A stretch of DNA of 64,000 nt. Origin: Aurantiacibacter poecillastricola. Its GTDB lineage: Bacteria; Pseudomonadota; Alphaproteobacteria; Sphingomonadales; Sphingomonadaceae. The position numbers and the translations under genes are program-made. Each line of letters opens with the position of its first letter. Position 1 is the first letter of the stretch. Location of the stretch: the NCBI RefSeq assembly GCF_030730945.1, contig NZ_JAVAMS010000002.1, positions 434,001 through 498,000 of the forward strand, given 5' to 3'. The notes under the pieces are model-generated. The model was not told the origin of the DNA. It did not search any database and saw only the letters and a list, made by a program, of their open reading frames with translations. Below, piece by piece: positions 49,780 to 58,166 of this stretch.

Positions 49780-51273
49780 ATGAAGTTTCGCAAGATCGCT
49801 GCCACCGCGCTGGCATCCACGGTACTCTCTCTGCCAGCTGCAGCCCAGCAGGGGGTGCAGGAGGAAACGGCACAGGGCGATGTCTCGATCACGATCTACC
49901 AGAACGGCCAGTCGCTGGTGCAGGACGTGCGGAACCTCAATATTCCCCGCGGCACGACGCGGATCGAGTTTCCCGACGTCTCCGCCCAGATCCGCCCGGC
50001 AACGCTCAGCTTCAATGCCGAGAACACCGCCATCGTGGAGCAGAACTTCGATTTCGACCTGCTCACCCCGTCTAAGCTGATGGAAAAGGCCGTCGGGCAG
50101 ACCGTCACGCTGATCCGCACGAATCCCGCAACCGGACAGGAAACCCGCGAGCGGGCCGAAGTCCTCTCCACTGTCGGCGGTGTGGTGATCCGCGTGGGCG
50201 ACCGCATCGAGGTGCTGCGCGACGATGGCCTGCCCGTGCGCGTCGTGTTCGACGAAGTACCGCCCAACCTGCGCGCCCGCCCCACGTTGTCGGTAACGCT
50301 CGAATCGGGTCGCAGCGGTACGCGGCCGGCGCAGATCCGCTATCTCACGCCGGGCCTCGGCTGGACCGCCGATTATGTCGCGCTGTTCGATGAAGGGCAG
50401 GGCACGGTCGACATGCAGGGCTGGATCACTCTCACCAATACCACCGGCACCACCTTCCACGAGGCGGACACGCTGCTGGTGGCGGGCAGCCCCGCTTCGG
50501 GCGGCTACAATGGCAGCTACGCGCCGCCTCGCCTAGACCTCGTGCAGGCAGGCACACAGACGGCAGATCGCGAGCGGCTCGGCGATTTCTACCTCTATCC
50601 GATCGAGGGCCGCACCACGATCGCCAATGCGCAGACAAAGCAGGTGAGTTTCCTCGATGCGCAAGGCGTCCCGGCTGAGCGTACATATACGGCAGGAGTA
50701 GGCTGGCTCACCAATCAGGAAGACCCGCAGCCCGTCGGAACCGCCATCAGTTTCAATTCCAGTCGCGAGGGTGGCCTCGGTGACGCGCTTCCGGCTGGCA
50801 CCGTGCGCTTCTACCAGCGCGACCAGCAGGGCAATCCGCAATTCATCGGCGAGAATGGCATTGGCCACACACCGATGGGCAGTATCCTCTCGCTGCGGAC
50901 CGGAGATGCCTTCGATATCTACGCTCAGGCCGAGATCGTCTCGCGCGAGCGCATTCCCGCAGCCGAGTACGAGCGCAGCAGGCAGTACCGGGTCTACGAG
51001 GACGGCGAACTCGTGCGCGAGGTCCAGGTTGACCGCGCTGTCACCTATTACCGCACCACGATGCGCTACACGTTCACCAACGCGAAGCCCGAGCCTGTCG
51101 AAGTGCAATATACCCAGTCCGGTCTCAATCGCGGCTGGTGGTCGCTCGATTACCGTGTCGTTTCGGAGGACGTGCCGGGCGAGCAGATCAGCTACGATTC
51201 GCGCCTCTACCGCGTCACCGTGCCCGCCAATGGCGAGCGCGAGGTGACCGTCACCTACGAGACGCGGTACTGA
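49780..51273 (+). CDS. exported DUF4139 protein, first of a tandem pair
   Basis: The predicted protein has 497 residues. The signal peptide is MKFRKIAATALASTVLSLPAAAQ. The N-terminal part (ITIYQNGQSLVQDVRNLNIPRG, IEFPDVSAQIRP) and the LTPGLGWTADYVALFDEGQG ... GWITLTNTTGTTF segment are the DUF4139/VIT-like beta-sandwich layout of exported mucoidy-inhibitor-type proteins. The ATG at 49780 has GGGGAGG just ahead. A second gene of the same architecture follows 11 bases after the stop. The biological role is unknown; the location is probably periplasmic or cell-surface. Confidence 0.85.
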   Translation: MKFRKIAATALASTVLSLPAAAQQGVQEETAQGDVSITIYQNGQSLVQDVRNLNIPRGTTRIEFPDVSAQIRPATLSFNAENTAIVEQNFDFDLLTPSKLMEKAVGQTVTLIRTNPATGQETRERAEVLSTVGGVVIRVGDRIEVLRDDGLPVRVVFDEVPPNLRARPTLSVTLESGRSGTRPAQIRYLTPGLGWTADYVALFDEGQGTVDMQGWITLTNTTGTTFHEADTLLVAGSPASGGYNGSYAPPRLDLVQAGTQTADRERLGDFYLYPIEGRTTIANAQTKQVSFLDAQGVPAERTYTAGVGWLTNQEDPQPVGTAISFNSSREGGLGDALPAGTVRFYQRDQQGNPQFIGENGIGHTPMGSILSLRTGDAFDIYAQAEIVSRERIPAAEYERSRQYRVYEDGELVREVQVDRAVTYYRTTMRYTFTNAKPEPVEVQYTQSGLNRGWWSLDYRVVSEDVPGEQISYDSRLYRVTVPANGEREVTVTYETRY

Positions 51274-51284
51274 GGGGCAGGCGC

Positions 51285-52880
51285 ATGGCCCGCTCGGCCC
51301 TCCTTGTCCTGCCTCTGCTCGCGCTGGCGTCTCCTCTGGTCGCCCAGGACCGTGCCGTGGTGCGGGCGTCGGAACCGCAATCGCTCGCCGTTACGGTCTA
51401 TCGCGATCCCAACCGCAGCACCGGCCAGTCGATGAACACCGACTGGCCGCAAGGTTTCGCGATGATCAGCGAGACTCGCCGCGTCACGCTTCCGCCCGGC
51501 GAATCGCGCATTCGTTTCGAGGGTGTGGCGGAAGGCATGGTCGCGGTTTCGGCCATCGTCACGGGGCTTCCCGGCGGCACGATCGAGAAGAACCGCAATG
51601 CCGATTTGCTCAGCCCGGCAGCGCTGGTCGACGGTTCGCTCGGCAACCGGGTGCGCATCACCCGTACCAATCCCGCCACGGGCGAGGAGCAGAGCGAAAG
51701 CGCCATCGTCCGCACCCGCGCCGACGGCGGTCTCGTGCTGCAAACGCAGGATGGTTACGAGGCGGTGCGCTGCTCCGGCCTTCCCGAGCGGTTGACCTTC
51801 GACAGTATGCCTGATGGCCTTTCCTCCGAACCGATCTTCTCCATCGACACTGCCGACGAAACGGGCGGCACCTATACCGTCACTTTGACCTACCTCGCCT
51901 GGGGTTTCGACTGGGAAGCAAGCTATGTCGCCACGTTGCACGAAGGGCGCGAGGCCGATGACGTGCGCTTCGACCTGACGAGCTGGCTCACGATCCTCAA
52001 CGACAATGGGCAGAGTTTCGCCGATGCCGAACTGATGGCGGTCGCGGGCACGCTCAACGTCACCAGCGATTTCGAGGAGCTGTCCGACCCGCCGCAGGCA
52101 CGACCGCTTCGTCTCACCTGCTATCCTCTAGGCGACACGGCGGCGGGCTTGTCATACCCGTTTCCACCCCCGCCGCCACCTCCGCCGCCTCCTGCCGCCC
52201 CCCAGATGATCGTCGTCACCGGGTCGCGCGTGTCCGACGCGATGATGGAATCGGTTGCACCGATGGCTGTCATGGCCGGTGAAGAGCAGTTGGGCGACCT
52301 CAAGCTCTACCGCGTCCCCGTGCCGGTCGATGTGAATGCCCAGGGACTGAAACAGGTCGCTTTCCTGCGTGAAGAAGGCGTGGAGGGCGAACTGACATAC
52401 GAAGGCATCTGCCGGCCCTGGGATAGCGATGAACGCTTCCTCCCCACGCGCATCCTCCTCGAGACGGTGAATGACGAGGATCATGGTCTCGGAGTGGCTC
52501 TGCCGTCGGGCTCCGTCTCCGTTTTCGAAAGAAGCCCGGCGGGAGAGCTGCTGGTCGCCGAGGAGTCCTTGCGTGACTATGCCGCGGGGCAGGACGTCGA
52601 ACTGGATCTCGGCGAGAGCGCGCAGGTGTTCATGCGCTGCGATGTGGAGCGCGAGCCCTCCGAGGTGGAAGGCAGGCGCCGCTGGTGGGACATGGTGGCC
52701 GAGCTTACCAATGCAAACCCGTTCCCCGTCACCGTCCGGCTGGAGATCGGTGCACCCTCGCAGTGGATTATCGACGGTACGCGTGAAGTGATTCGCAATG
52801 GACAGCGCGTCATCGAGGTCGATCTGCCTGGTAACGGCTCCCGCGAGTTGCAATGGAGAGTCCGCGAAATCAATAGCTAA
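51285..52880 (+). CDS. exported DUF4139-like protein with TonB-receptor-type motif
   Basis: The predicted protein has 531 residues. The signal peptide ALLVLPLLALASPLVAQ is followed by a beta-sandwich region similar to the preceding gene (RITRTNPATGEEQSESA and LTYLAWGFDWEASYVATLHEGRE). Near residues 288-310 it has ten or so prolines in a row and then IVVTGSRVSD, the same short motif found in the plug of TonB-dependent receptors. The C-terminal half returns to the DUF4139 layout. It forms an operon with the upstream paralogue. The motif may be a structural linker rather than a transport element. Confidence 0.82.
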   Translation: MARSALLVLPLLALASPLVAQDRAVVRASEPQSLAVTVYRDPNRSTGQSMNTDWPQGFAMISETRRVTLPPGESRIRFEGVAEGMVAVSAIVTGLPGGTIEKNRNADLLSPAALVDGSLGNRVRITRTNPATGEEQSESAIVRTRADGGLVLQTQDGYEAVRCSGLPERLTFDSMPDGLSSEPIFSIDTADETGGTYTVTLTYLAWGFDWEASYVATLHEGREADDVRFDLTSWLTILNDNGQSFADAELMAVAGTLNVTSDFEELSDPPQARPLRLTCYPLGDTAAGLSYPFPPPPPPPPPPAAPQMIVVTGSRVSDAMMESVAPMAVMAGEEQLGDLKLYRVPVPVDVNAQGLKQVAFLREEGVEGELTYEGICRPWDSDERFLPTRILLETVNDEDHGLGVALPSGSVSVFERSPAGELLVAEESLRDYAAGQDVELDLGESAQVFMRCDVEREPSEVEGRRRWWDMVAELTNANPFPVTVRLEIGAPSQWIIDGTREVIRNGQRVIEVDLPGNGSRELQWRVREINS

Positions 52881-52946
52881 CGGGCGATAGTTGCAACGCC
52901 GAAGTGGCGCGCAACCGCAGATTTCCGCGCTGTAGGGAAAATTTCC

Positions 52947-52961
52947 GTTCTACTCTTGTTC
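52947..52961. promoter_or_regulatory. LexA (SOS) box upstream of recA
   Basis: GTTC-TACTCTT-GTTC is a perfect alphaproteobacterial LexA direct repeat 78 bases before the recA ATG. The second half-site continues into GTTC-TCTTG-GAAC, an extra inverted repeat (52958-52970). Confidence 0.9.
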
Positions 52962-53038
52962 TCTTGGAACAAACTAGGTACAACCACAGCAGTTGAAGAG
53001 TTGAACACGACCCCTAGCGATCTGACGGAGCACATGTC

Positions 53039-54103
53039 ATGGCAACGCAATTGAAGCTTGTTGAGAAGGAATCCAACGTGGACCGTCAGAAGGCGCTGGA
53101 CGCCGCATTGTCGCAGATCGATCGCGCTTTCGGGAAAGGCTCGGCGATGAAGCTGGGCCAGAAGGAAGCGATGAATGTGGAGTCGATCTCCACCGGCTCG
53201 CTGGGTCTCGATATCGCCCTTGGTATCGGCGGATTGCCCAAGGGCCGCGTGATCGAGGTCTATGGCCCCGAAAGTTCGGGCAAGACCACGCTTGCGCTGC
53301 ATGTGATCGCCGAAGCGCAAAAGGCCGGTGGCACGGCCGCCTTCGTCGATGCGGAACACGCGCTCGACCCCGTCTATGCGAAGAAACTGGGCGTCGATAT
53401 CGATGAACTTGTCGTCTCGCAGCCCGATACCGGCGAACAGGCGCTGGAAATCACCGACACGCTGGTGCGCTCCAATGCCGTTGACGTGCTGGTGGTCGAC
53501 TCGGTGGCGGCCCTCGTGCCGCGTGCGGAGATCGAGGGTGAGATGGGCGACAGCCATGTCGGCCTGCAGGCCCGTTTGATGAGCCAGTCGCTGCGCAAGC
53601 TCACCGGCTCGATCAACCGCTCCAAGTGCATGGTGATCTTCATCAACCAGCTGCGCATGAAGATCGGCGTGATGTACGGCAATCCGGAGACGACGACGGG
53701 CGGCAACGCGCTGAAGTTCTATGCCTCGGTCCGCCTCGACATCCGCCGCACCGGCCAGATCAAGGACCGCGACGAGGTGATCGGCAACTCCACCCGCGTG
53801 AAGGTGGTGAAGAACAAGGTCGCGCCGCCGTTCAAGCAGGTCGAGTTCGACATCATGTATGGCGAGGGCATTTCCAAGATCGGCGAGATCCTCGACCTCG
53901 GCGTGAAGGCCGGCATCGTGGAGAAGTCCGGCTCCTGGTTCAGCTATGACAGCGTGCGCATCGGCCAGGGCCGCGAGAACGCCAAGAACTTCCTCAAGGA
54001 AAATCCCGAAGTTCGCGACAAGTTGGAAGCTGCCATTCGCAGCAAAACCGACGAAGTCGCCGAGGAGATGATGACCGGACCGGACGCGGATCCGGACAAC
54101 TGA
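53039..54103 (+). CDS. recA: recombinase A
   Basis: The predicted protein has 354 residues. It forms the strand-exchange filament and triggers LexA self-cleavage. Walker A is [11 protein letters not shown] near residue 78, with [32 protein letters not shown] and the L2 loop region [21 protein letters not shown]. The C-terminal acidic tail (DADPDN) is present. It is under LexA control through the box at 52947. A dispersed repeat lies just past its stop. Confidence 0.98.
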   Translation: MATQLKLVEKESNVDRQKALDAALSQIDRAFGKGSAMKLGQKEAMNVESISTGSLGLDIALGIGGLPKGRVIEVYGPESSGKTTLALHVIAEAQKAGGTAAFVDAEHALDPVYAKKLGVDIDELVVSQPDTGEQALEITDTLVRSNAVDVLVVDSVAALVPRAEIEGEMGDSHVGLQARLMSQSLRKLTGSINRSKCMVIFINQLRMKIGVMYGNPETTTGGNALKFYASVRLDIRRTGQIKDRDEVIGNSTRVKVVKNKVAPPFKQVEFDIMYGEGISKIGEILDLGVKAGIVEKSGSWFSYDSVRIGQGRENAKNFLKENPEVRDKLEAAIRSKTDEVAEEMMTGPDADPDN

Positions 54104-54123
54104 TCCTCAAGAAGGCCCGCGGA

Positions 54124-54169
54124 GCTTTTTCGCTCCAGGACCGTGTTCCAGGTGTTCCAGGTTAGTTGG
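54124..54169 (+). repeat. dispersed repeat, copy B, downstream of recA
   Basis: The core GTGTTCCAGGTGTTCCA is preceded by CGCTCCAGGACC and followed by GGTTAGTTGG. It shares nearly the whole length with the copy at 59980-60028, and shares the core with the copy at 13231-13271. A small hairpin GGAGC-TTTTTC-GCTCC overlaps the left end. Confidence 0.75.
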
Positions 54170-54201
54170 AAACCGCTCGGTTCAGGGCCTTGCGAAACCG
54201 G

Positions 54202-54240
54202 AGCCGGCGCCCAGTGGCAAGCCCAGCCACCGCGCCGGCT
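54202..54240 (+). terminator. terminator-like hairpin after recA
   Basis: AGCCGGCGC pairs perfectly with GCGCCGGCT, with an inner stem GTGGC/GCCAC in the loop, followed by TCTTCG. It is about 100 bases past the recA stop and upstream of the methyltransferase gene. Confidence 0.6.
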
Positions 54241-54312
54241 TCTTCGCACCTGCATGATTGTCCTTCGCCGGCCGACACAATAGGCTCCTGCGCAATCGGC
54301 AGGAGGATCTGC

Positions 54313-55140
54313 ATGACGGACAAGACCGAATGGCAAGGCAGTAGCGGCCAGACCTGGTCAGCACAGTGGCGGCGCACGGACCGCGGCTTCACCCATCTCA
54401 CCGAGCGCCTTCTGGACCGGACGCGCGAACACGATTTCCGCCAGGTTCTCGACATCGGCTGCGGCGCCGGCGAGCTCTCGCTGGCCATTGCCCGCAACCG
54501 TCCAGATGTCGCTGTCAGGGGCGTCGACATATCGCCTGCCCTCATAGCGGCAGCGCGCGAACGCGGATCGCGCTTCGGCAACCTGCAGTTCGAGCTTGCC
54601 GACGCCGCCGAATGGCACGCCGATGACGAGAATTCCCCCGATCTGCTGGTCTCGCGCCACGGGGTCATGTTCTTCGATGACCCGCCCGGCGCATTCGCCA
54701 ATCTCGCTCATCAGGCCCAACCCGGCGCTCGCCTGTTGTTCTCCTGCTTCCGCGACATCGCGCAGAACCCCTGCTTCGCAGAGGTCATCCGCCTCCTTCC
54801 AGAGGCGCCCCCTCCGATGGACCCCGCCGGACCGGGCCCGTTTGCCTTCGCCGATCAGGACTGGGTCATATCCATCCTGCGCGCAGGTGGCTGGGAAAGC
54901 ATCGACTTCGAACGGTTCGACTTCCCCATGATCGCGGGGACCGGGGACGACCCTGTCGGCGACGCGGTGACCTATTTCTCGCTGATCGGTCCTGCCGCAA
55001 GAGCGAGTGCCGAGATGGACATCGCCGCACGCGAGCGCTTCCTCGCTCGCGTCCGCGAACTTTGCGAACGCAATTGCCGCTCGGGCATCGTTTCGCTCTC
55101 AGCCGCGGCATGGATCGTAACCGCAAAACGAAGCGCGTAG
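54313..55140 (+). CDS. class I SAM-dependent methyltransferase
   Basis: The predicted protein has 275 residues from the ATG at 54313, with AGGAGGATCTGC ahead. The SAM loop VLDIGCGAGELSLAIAR is followed by GVDISPALIAAARERG, ADAAEW and SRHGVMFFDDP. The family is Methyltransf-25/UbiE-like, with no known substrate. It is isolated between recA and alaS. The open frame to 54166 upstream is not part of the gene. Confidence 0.9.
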   Translation: MTDKTEWQGSSGQTWSAQWRRTDRGFTHLTERLLDRTREHDFRQVLDIGCGAGELSLAIARNRPDVAVRGVDISPALIAAARERGSRFGNLQFELADAAEWHADDENSPDLLVSRHGVMFFDDPPGAFANLAHQAQPGARLLFSCFRDIAQNPCFAEVIRLLPEAPPPMDPAGPGPFAFADQDWVISILRAGGWESIDFERFDFPMIAGTGDDPVGDAVTYFSLIGPAARASAEMDIAARERFLARVRELCERNCRSGIVSLSAAAWIVTAKRSA

Positions 55141-55186
55141 GCGTTGGCCGCTTGCCGGAACGCCCTTTGCACCCTAATTCGCGGCC

Positions 55187-57853
55187 ATGACTTCGACCAA
55201 CGATATTCGTCGCACCTTTCTGGACTTCTTTGCGAGCGAGGACCACGAGATCGTGCCGTCCGCGCCGCTCGTTCCGTACAACGATCCTTCGCTCATGTTC
55301 GTCAATGCGGGGATGGTGCCGTTCAAGAACGTCTTTACCGGGGTGGAAACCCCGCCCGCCCCGCGCGCCACGAGCAGCCAGAAATGCGTCCGCGCCGGGG
55401 GCAAGCACAACGACCTCGACAACGTCGGATACACGGCCCGGCATCTCACCTTCTTCGAGATGCTCGGCAATTTCAGCTTCGGCGACTACTTCAAGGAACG
55501 CGCCATCGAGCTTGCATGGGCGATGGTTACGCGCGACTTTGGCCTCGATGCAAAGCGGCTCACGGTAACCGTCTATCACACGGACGACGAAGCCTACGAC
55601 CTGTGGAAACGGATCGCCGGCCTGCCCGATGATCGGATCATCCGCATCGCTACCAAGGACAACTTCTGGGCCATGGGTGCTGACGGACCATGCGGTCCAT
55701 GCTCCGAGATATTCTGGGACCACGGGCCGGGTGTCGCGGGCGGACCTCCGGGGTCGCCGGAAGAGGATGGCGATCGTTTCGTCGAGATCTGGAATCTCGT
55801 CTTCATGCAGTACCTGCAGGAGAACGACACGATTTCAGGCGACTTGCCACGCCCCAGCATCGATACCGGCATGGGGCTCGAGCGTATCTCCACCGTGCTG
55901 CAGGGCGTCCACAATGTATTCGAGACCGACACTTTCAGGACGATCATCGAGGCGAGCGAGGAACTTGCGAAGGCAAAGGCCGAAGGCGACGCCTTGGCCA
56001 GTCACCGGGTGATCGCGGACCATCTGCGTTCCACCAGCTTCCTGATCGCCGACGGCGTTCTTCCGTCGAACGAGGGACGCGGCTACGTGTTGCGGCGTAT
56101 CATGCGCCGGGCCATGCGCCACGCGCATCTCCTGGGCGCCGACCAACCCCTGATGCACCGCCTCGTGCCCACGCTGGTGAGCGAGATGGGCCAGGCCTAT
56201 CCCGATCTCGGCCGCGCGCAGGCGCTGATAACCGAGGTTCTCGAGCGTGAGGAGAGCCGGTTCCGACAAACCCTGGAGAAGGGTCTTCGCCTGCTCGACG
56301 AGGAAGCTGGATCGCTCGGCAAGGGGGACAGTCTCCCCGGTGAGACCGCGTTCAAGCTCTATGACACCTACGGCTTCCCCTATGACCTCACCGAGGATGC
56401 GCTTCGTTCGCGCGGCGTGGGCGTCGACCGCGAAGGTTTCGATCAGGCCATGGCCCGCCAGAAGGCTGCCGCTCGCGCTGCATGGAAGGGGTCGGGCGGG
56501 TCCGCAGAGGGCGAGTACTGGTTCGATATTGCCGAACGCGAGGGCGCAACCGAATTCACCGGTTACGCCTCGACCGAGGGCGAAGGCCGTGTCGTGGCAT
56601 TGATCGTCGATGGCCAGGAGGTTGAGCGTGCCGAGAGCGGCCAGGACGTCCTGATCCTTACGAACCAGACGCCGTTCTACGGCGAAAGCGGTGGCCAAAC
56701 GGGTGATGCTGGCACGATCAGCGGCGACGGTAGTCTCGAGATCGCGGTCGGCGACACCTCGAAGCCTCTTGGCAGGCTGCACGCCCATCATGGTTCCATC
56801 AAATCTGGCACCATCGCGGTCGGCGATACGGTGCATCTCGCCATCGACGCCGGGCGGCGCGATCGTATCCGTGCGAACCATTCGGCCACGCATCTCGTCC
56901 ACGCGGCACTTCGAAACCATCTGGGCGAGCACGTCACGCAGAAGGGATCGCTGGTTGCCGAGGACCGCCTGCGATTCGATTTCTCCCACCCCAAGCCGAT
57001 CACGGCGCAGGAGATTGCCGCGATCGAGGCCGAAGTGAACGCCGAAATCCGGGCGAACGAAGAGGTACGCACGCAACTGATGAGCCCGGACGATGCCATT
57101 GCCGCGGGCGCCATGGCGCTGTTCGGCGAGAAGTATGGTGACGAGGTGCGCGTACTGTCGATGGGGCGTCCGGACCAGGGTGGATCCGGTCGCAACTATT
57201 CAGTCGAGCTTTGCGGCGGGACACATGTGAAGGCGACGGGCGATATTGGCCTGTTCCGCATCATCTCGGAAAGCGCGGTTTCTTCGGGCGTGCGCAGAAT
57301 CGAGGCGTTGACCGGGGAGGCGGCCCGGCGATGGGTCGTCGGACGCGAGGACATGCTCAAGTCCGTCGCTTCCACCCTGAAGACATCGCCCGATGAAGTT
57401 GAAGCCCGCGTCGCGGCGCTTGTGGAGGAGCGCAAGGCGCTGGAACGCGAGCTTGCCGAGGCGAGGAAGCAGTTGGCGCTCGGTGGTGGCGGAGGCAGCG
57501 CGCCGCAGGCGGACGAGGAGATTGCCGGGGTGAAGTTCTCCGGCCAAGTGCTTCACGGCATGAACCCGAAGGAGTTGCGAGGCCTGCTCGACGAGGCAAA
57601 GGCGCGCATGGGTTCGGGCATTGCGGCCATCTGCGCGGTGAATGACGGCAAGGCCGCTTTCGCTGTCGGCGTGACCGATGACCTGACGAGCCGCATCAGC
57701 GCAGTCGATCTCGTGCGCGCGGGTGTCGAGGCGTTGGGCGGGAAGGGCGGCGGGGGCCGTCCGGATATGGCCCAGGGCGGCGGACCCGATGGCGACAAGG
57801 CCGATGCGGCGCTCGCTGCCGTACGTGAAGCCCTGGCGACTGAAACGGCCTGA
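55187..57853 (+). CDS. alaS: alanyl-tRNA synthetase
   Basis: The predicted protein has 888 residues. It charges tRNA-Ala. Class II aminoacylation domain: [38 protein letters not shown] and [16 protein letters not shown]. The editing domain has the zinc motif [12 protein letters not shown] with a distal [15 protein letters not shown]. The C-terminal coiled/C-Ala part ends in a Gly-rich segment ([19 protein letters not shown]). The length and order match bacterial AlaRS. Confidence 0.98.
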   Translation: MTSTNDIRRTFLDFFASEDHEIVPSAPLVPYNDPSLMFVNAGMVPFKNVFTGVETPPAPRATSSQKCVRAGGKHNDLDNVGYTARHLTFFEMLGNFSFGDYFKERAIELAWAMVTRDFGLDAKRLTVTVYHTDDEAYDLWKRIAGLPDDRIIRIATKDNFWAMGADGPCGPCSEIFWDHGPGVAGGPPGSPEEDGDRFVEIWNLVFMQYLQENDTISGDLPRPSIDTGMGLERISTVLQGVHNVFETDTFRTIIEASEELAKAKAEGDALASHRVIADHLRSTSFLIADGVLPSNEGRGYVLRRIMRRAMRHAHLLGADQPLMHRLVPTLVSEMGQAYPDLGRAQALITEVLEREESRFRQTLEKGLRLLDEEAGSLGKGDSLPGETAFKLYDTYGFPYDLTEDALRSRGVGVDREGFDQAMARQKAAARAAWKGSGGSAEGEYWFDIAEREGATEFTGYASTEGEGRVVALIVDGQEVERAESGQDVLILTNQTPFYGESGGQTGDAGTISGDGSLEIAVGDTSKPLGRLHAHHGSIKSGTIAVGDTVHLAIDAGRRDRIRANHSATHLVHAALRNHLGEHVTQKGSLVAEDRLRFDFSHPKPITAQEIAAIEAEVNAEIRANEEVRTQLMSPDDAIAAGAMALFGEKYGDEVRVLSMGRPDQGGSGRNYSVELCGGTHVKATGDIGLFRIISESAVSSGVRRIEALTGEAARRWVVGREDMLKSVASTLKTSPDEVEARVAALVEERKALERELAEARKQLALGGGGGSAPQADEEIAGVKFSGQVLHGMNPKELRGLLDEAKARMGSGIAAICAVNDGKAAFAVGVTDDLTSRISAVDLVRAGVEALGGKGGGGRPDMAQGGGPDGDKADAALAAVREALATETA

Positions 57854-57888
57854 ACGACCGCGCATTCACTTGACCGGGCATGCAAAAG

Positions 57889-57917
57889 CGCCGACGACCC
57901 TTTGCAGGTCGCCGGCG
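57889..57917 (-). terminator. terminator of the small hydrophilic protein gene
   Basis: On the minus strand CGCCGGCGACC and GGTCGTCGGCG pair with one wobble around a seven-base loop, followed by CTTTTG. It may also act weakly on alaS. Confidence 0.65.
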
Positions 57918-57940
57918 GTCTTGACTGTAGGACAGTGTTT

Positions 57941-58111
57941 TCAGTCGGTGCGGTTCTGGGCGGCGCGGCGACGGTCTCCATCGCTTCCGCGCGGAACGTC
58001 CTTCATGTTGCGCGTGGCGCGGCCGTGTTCCTGACCACCAGCGACGTTCTTCGGCTTGAACTTCTCGTCATTGGGGACGGGCTTGGTGGGATCGATGTTG
58101 TCATCGCTCAT
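57941..58111 (-). CDS. small hydrophilic hypothetical protein (56 aa)
   Basis: The predicted protein has 56 residues starting MSDDNIDPTKPVPNDEKFKP, very polar (Asp/Lys/Arg/Asn), with no membrane segment and probably disordered. GGAGA lies ten bases before the ATG. A candidate stress promoter lies directly upstream and a terminator downstream, so it is a complete single-gene unit. Small disordered proteins of this type are often stress-induced in alphaproteobacteria. I do not recognise the family. Confidence 0.7.
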   Translation of the reverse strand: MSDDNIDPTKPVPNDEKFKPKNVAGGQEHGRATRNMKDVPRGSDGDRRRAAQNRTD

Positions 58112-58133
58112 GTGAAAATCTCCTTTCCCCACC

Positions 58134-58158
58134 AACGCGCCAACCGACCGGTATTTCC
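58134..58158 (-). promoter_or_regulatory. EcfG-like promoter candidate of the small hydrophilic gene
   Basis: On the minus strand GGAAA (58154-58158), 16 bases, then CGTT (58134-58137) matches the general stress promoter with one -35 mismatch. It lies in the gap after the antiporter stop, and the transcript would start about 15 bases before the ATG. Confidence 0.5.
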
Positions 58159-58166
58159 GAGAAAGT

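Noticed and set aside
54104..54312. Small protein gene between recA and the methyltransferase
   Set aside because: Open frames here lack ribosome-binding sites and coincide with the dispersed repeat and the terminator hairpin.
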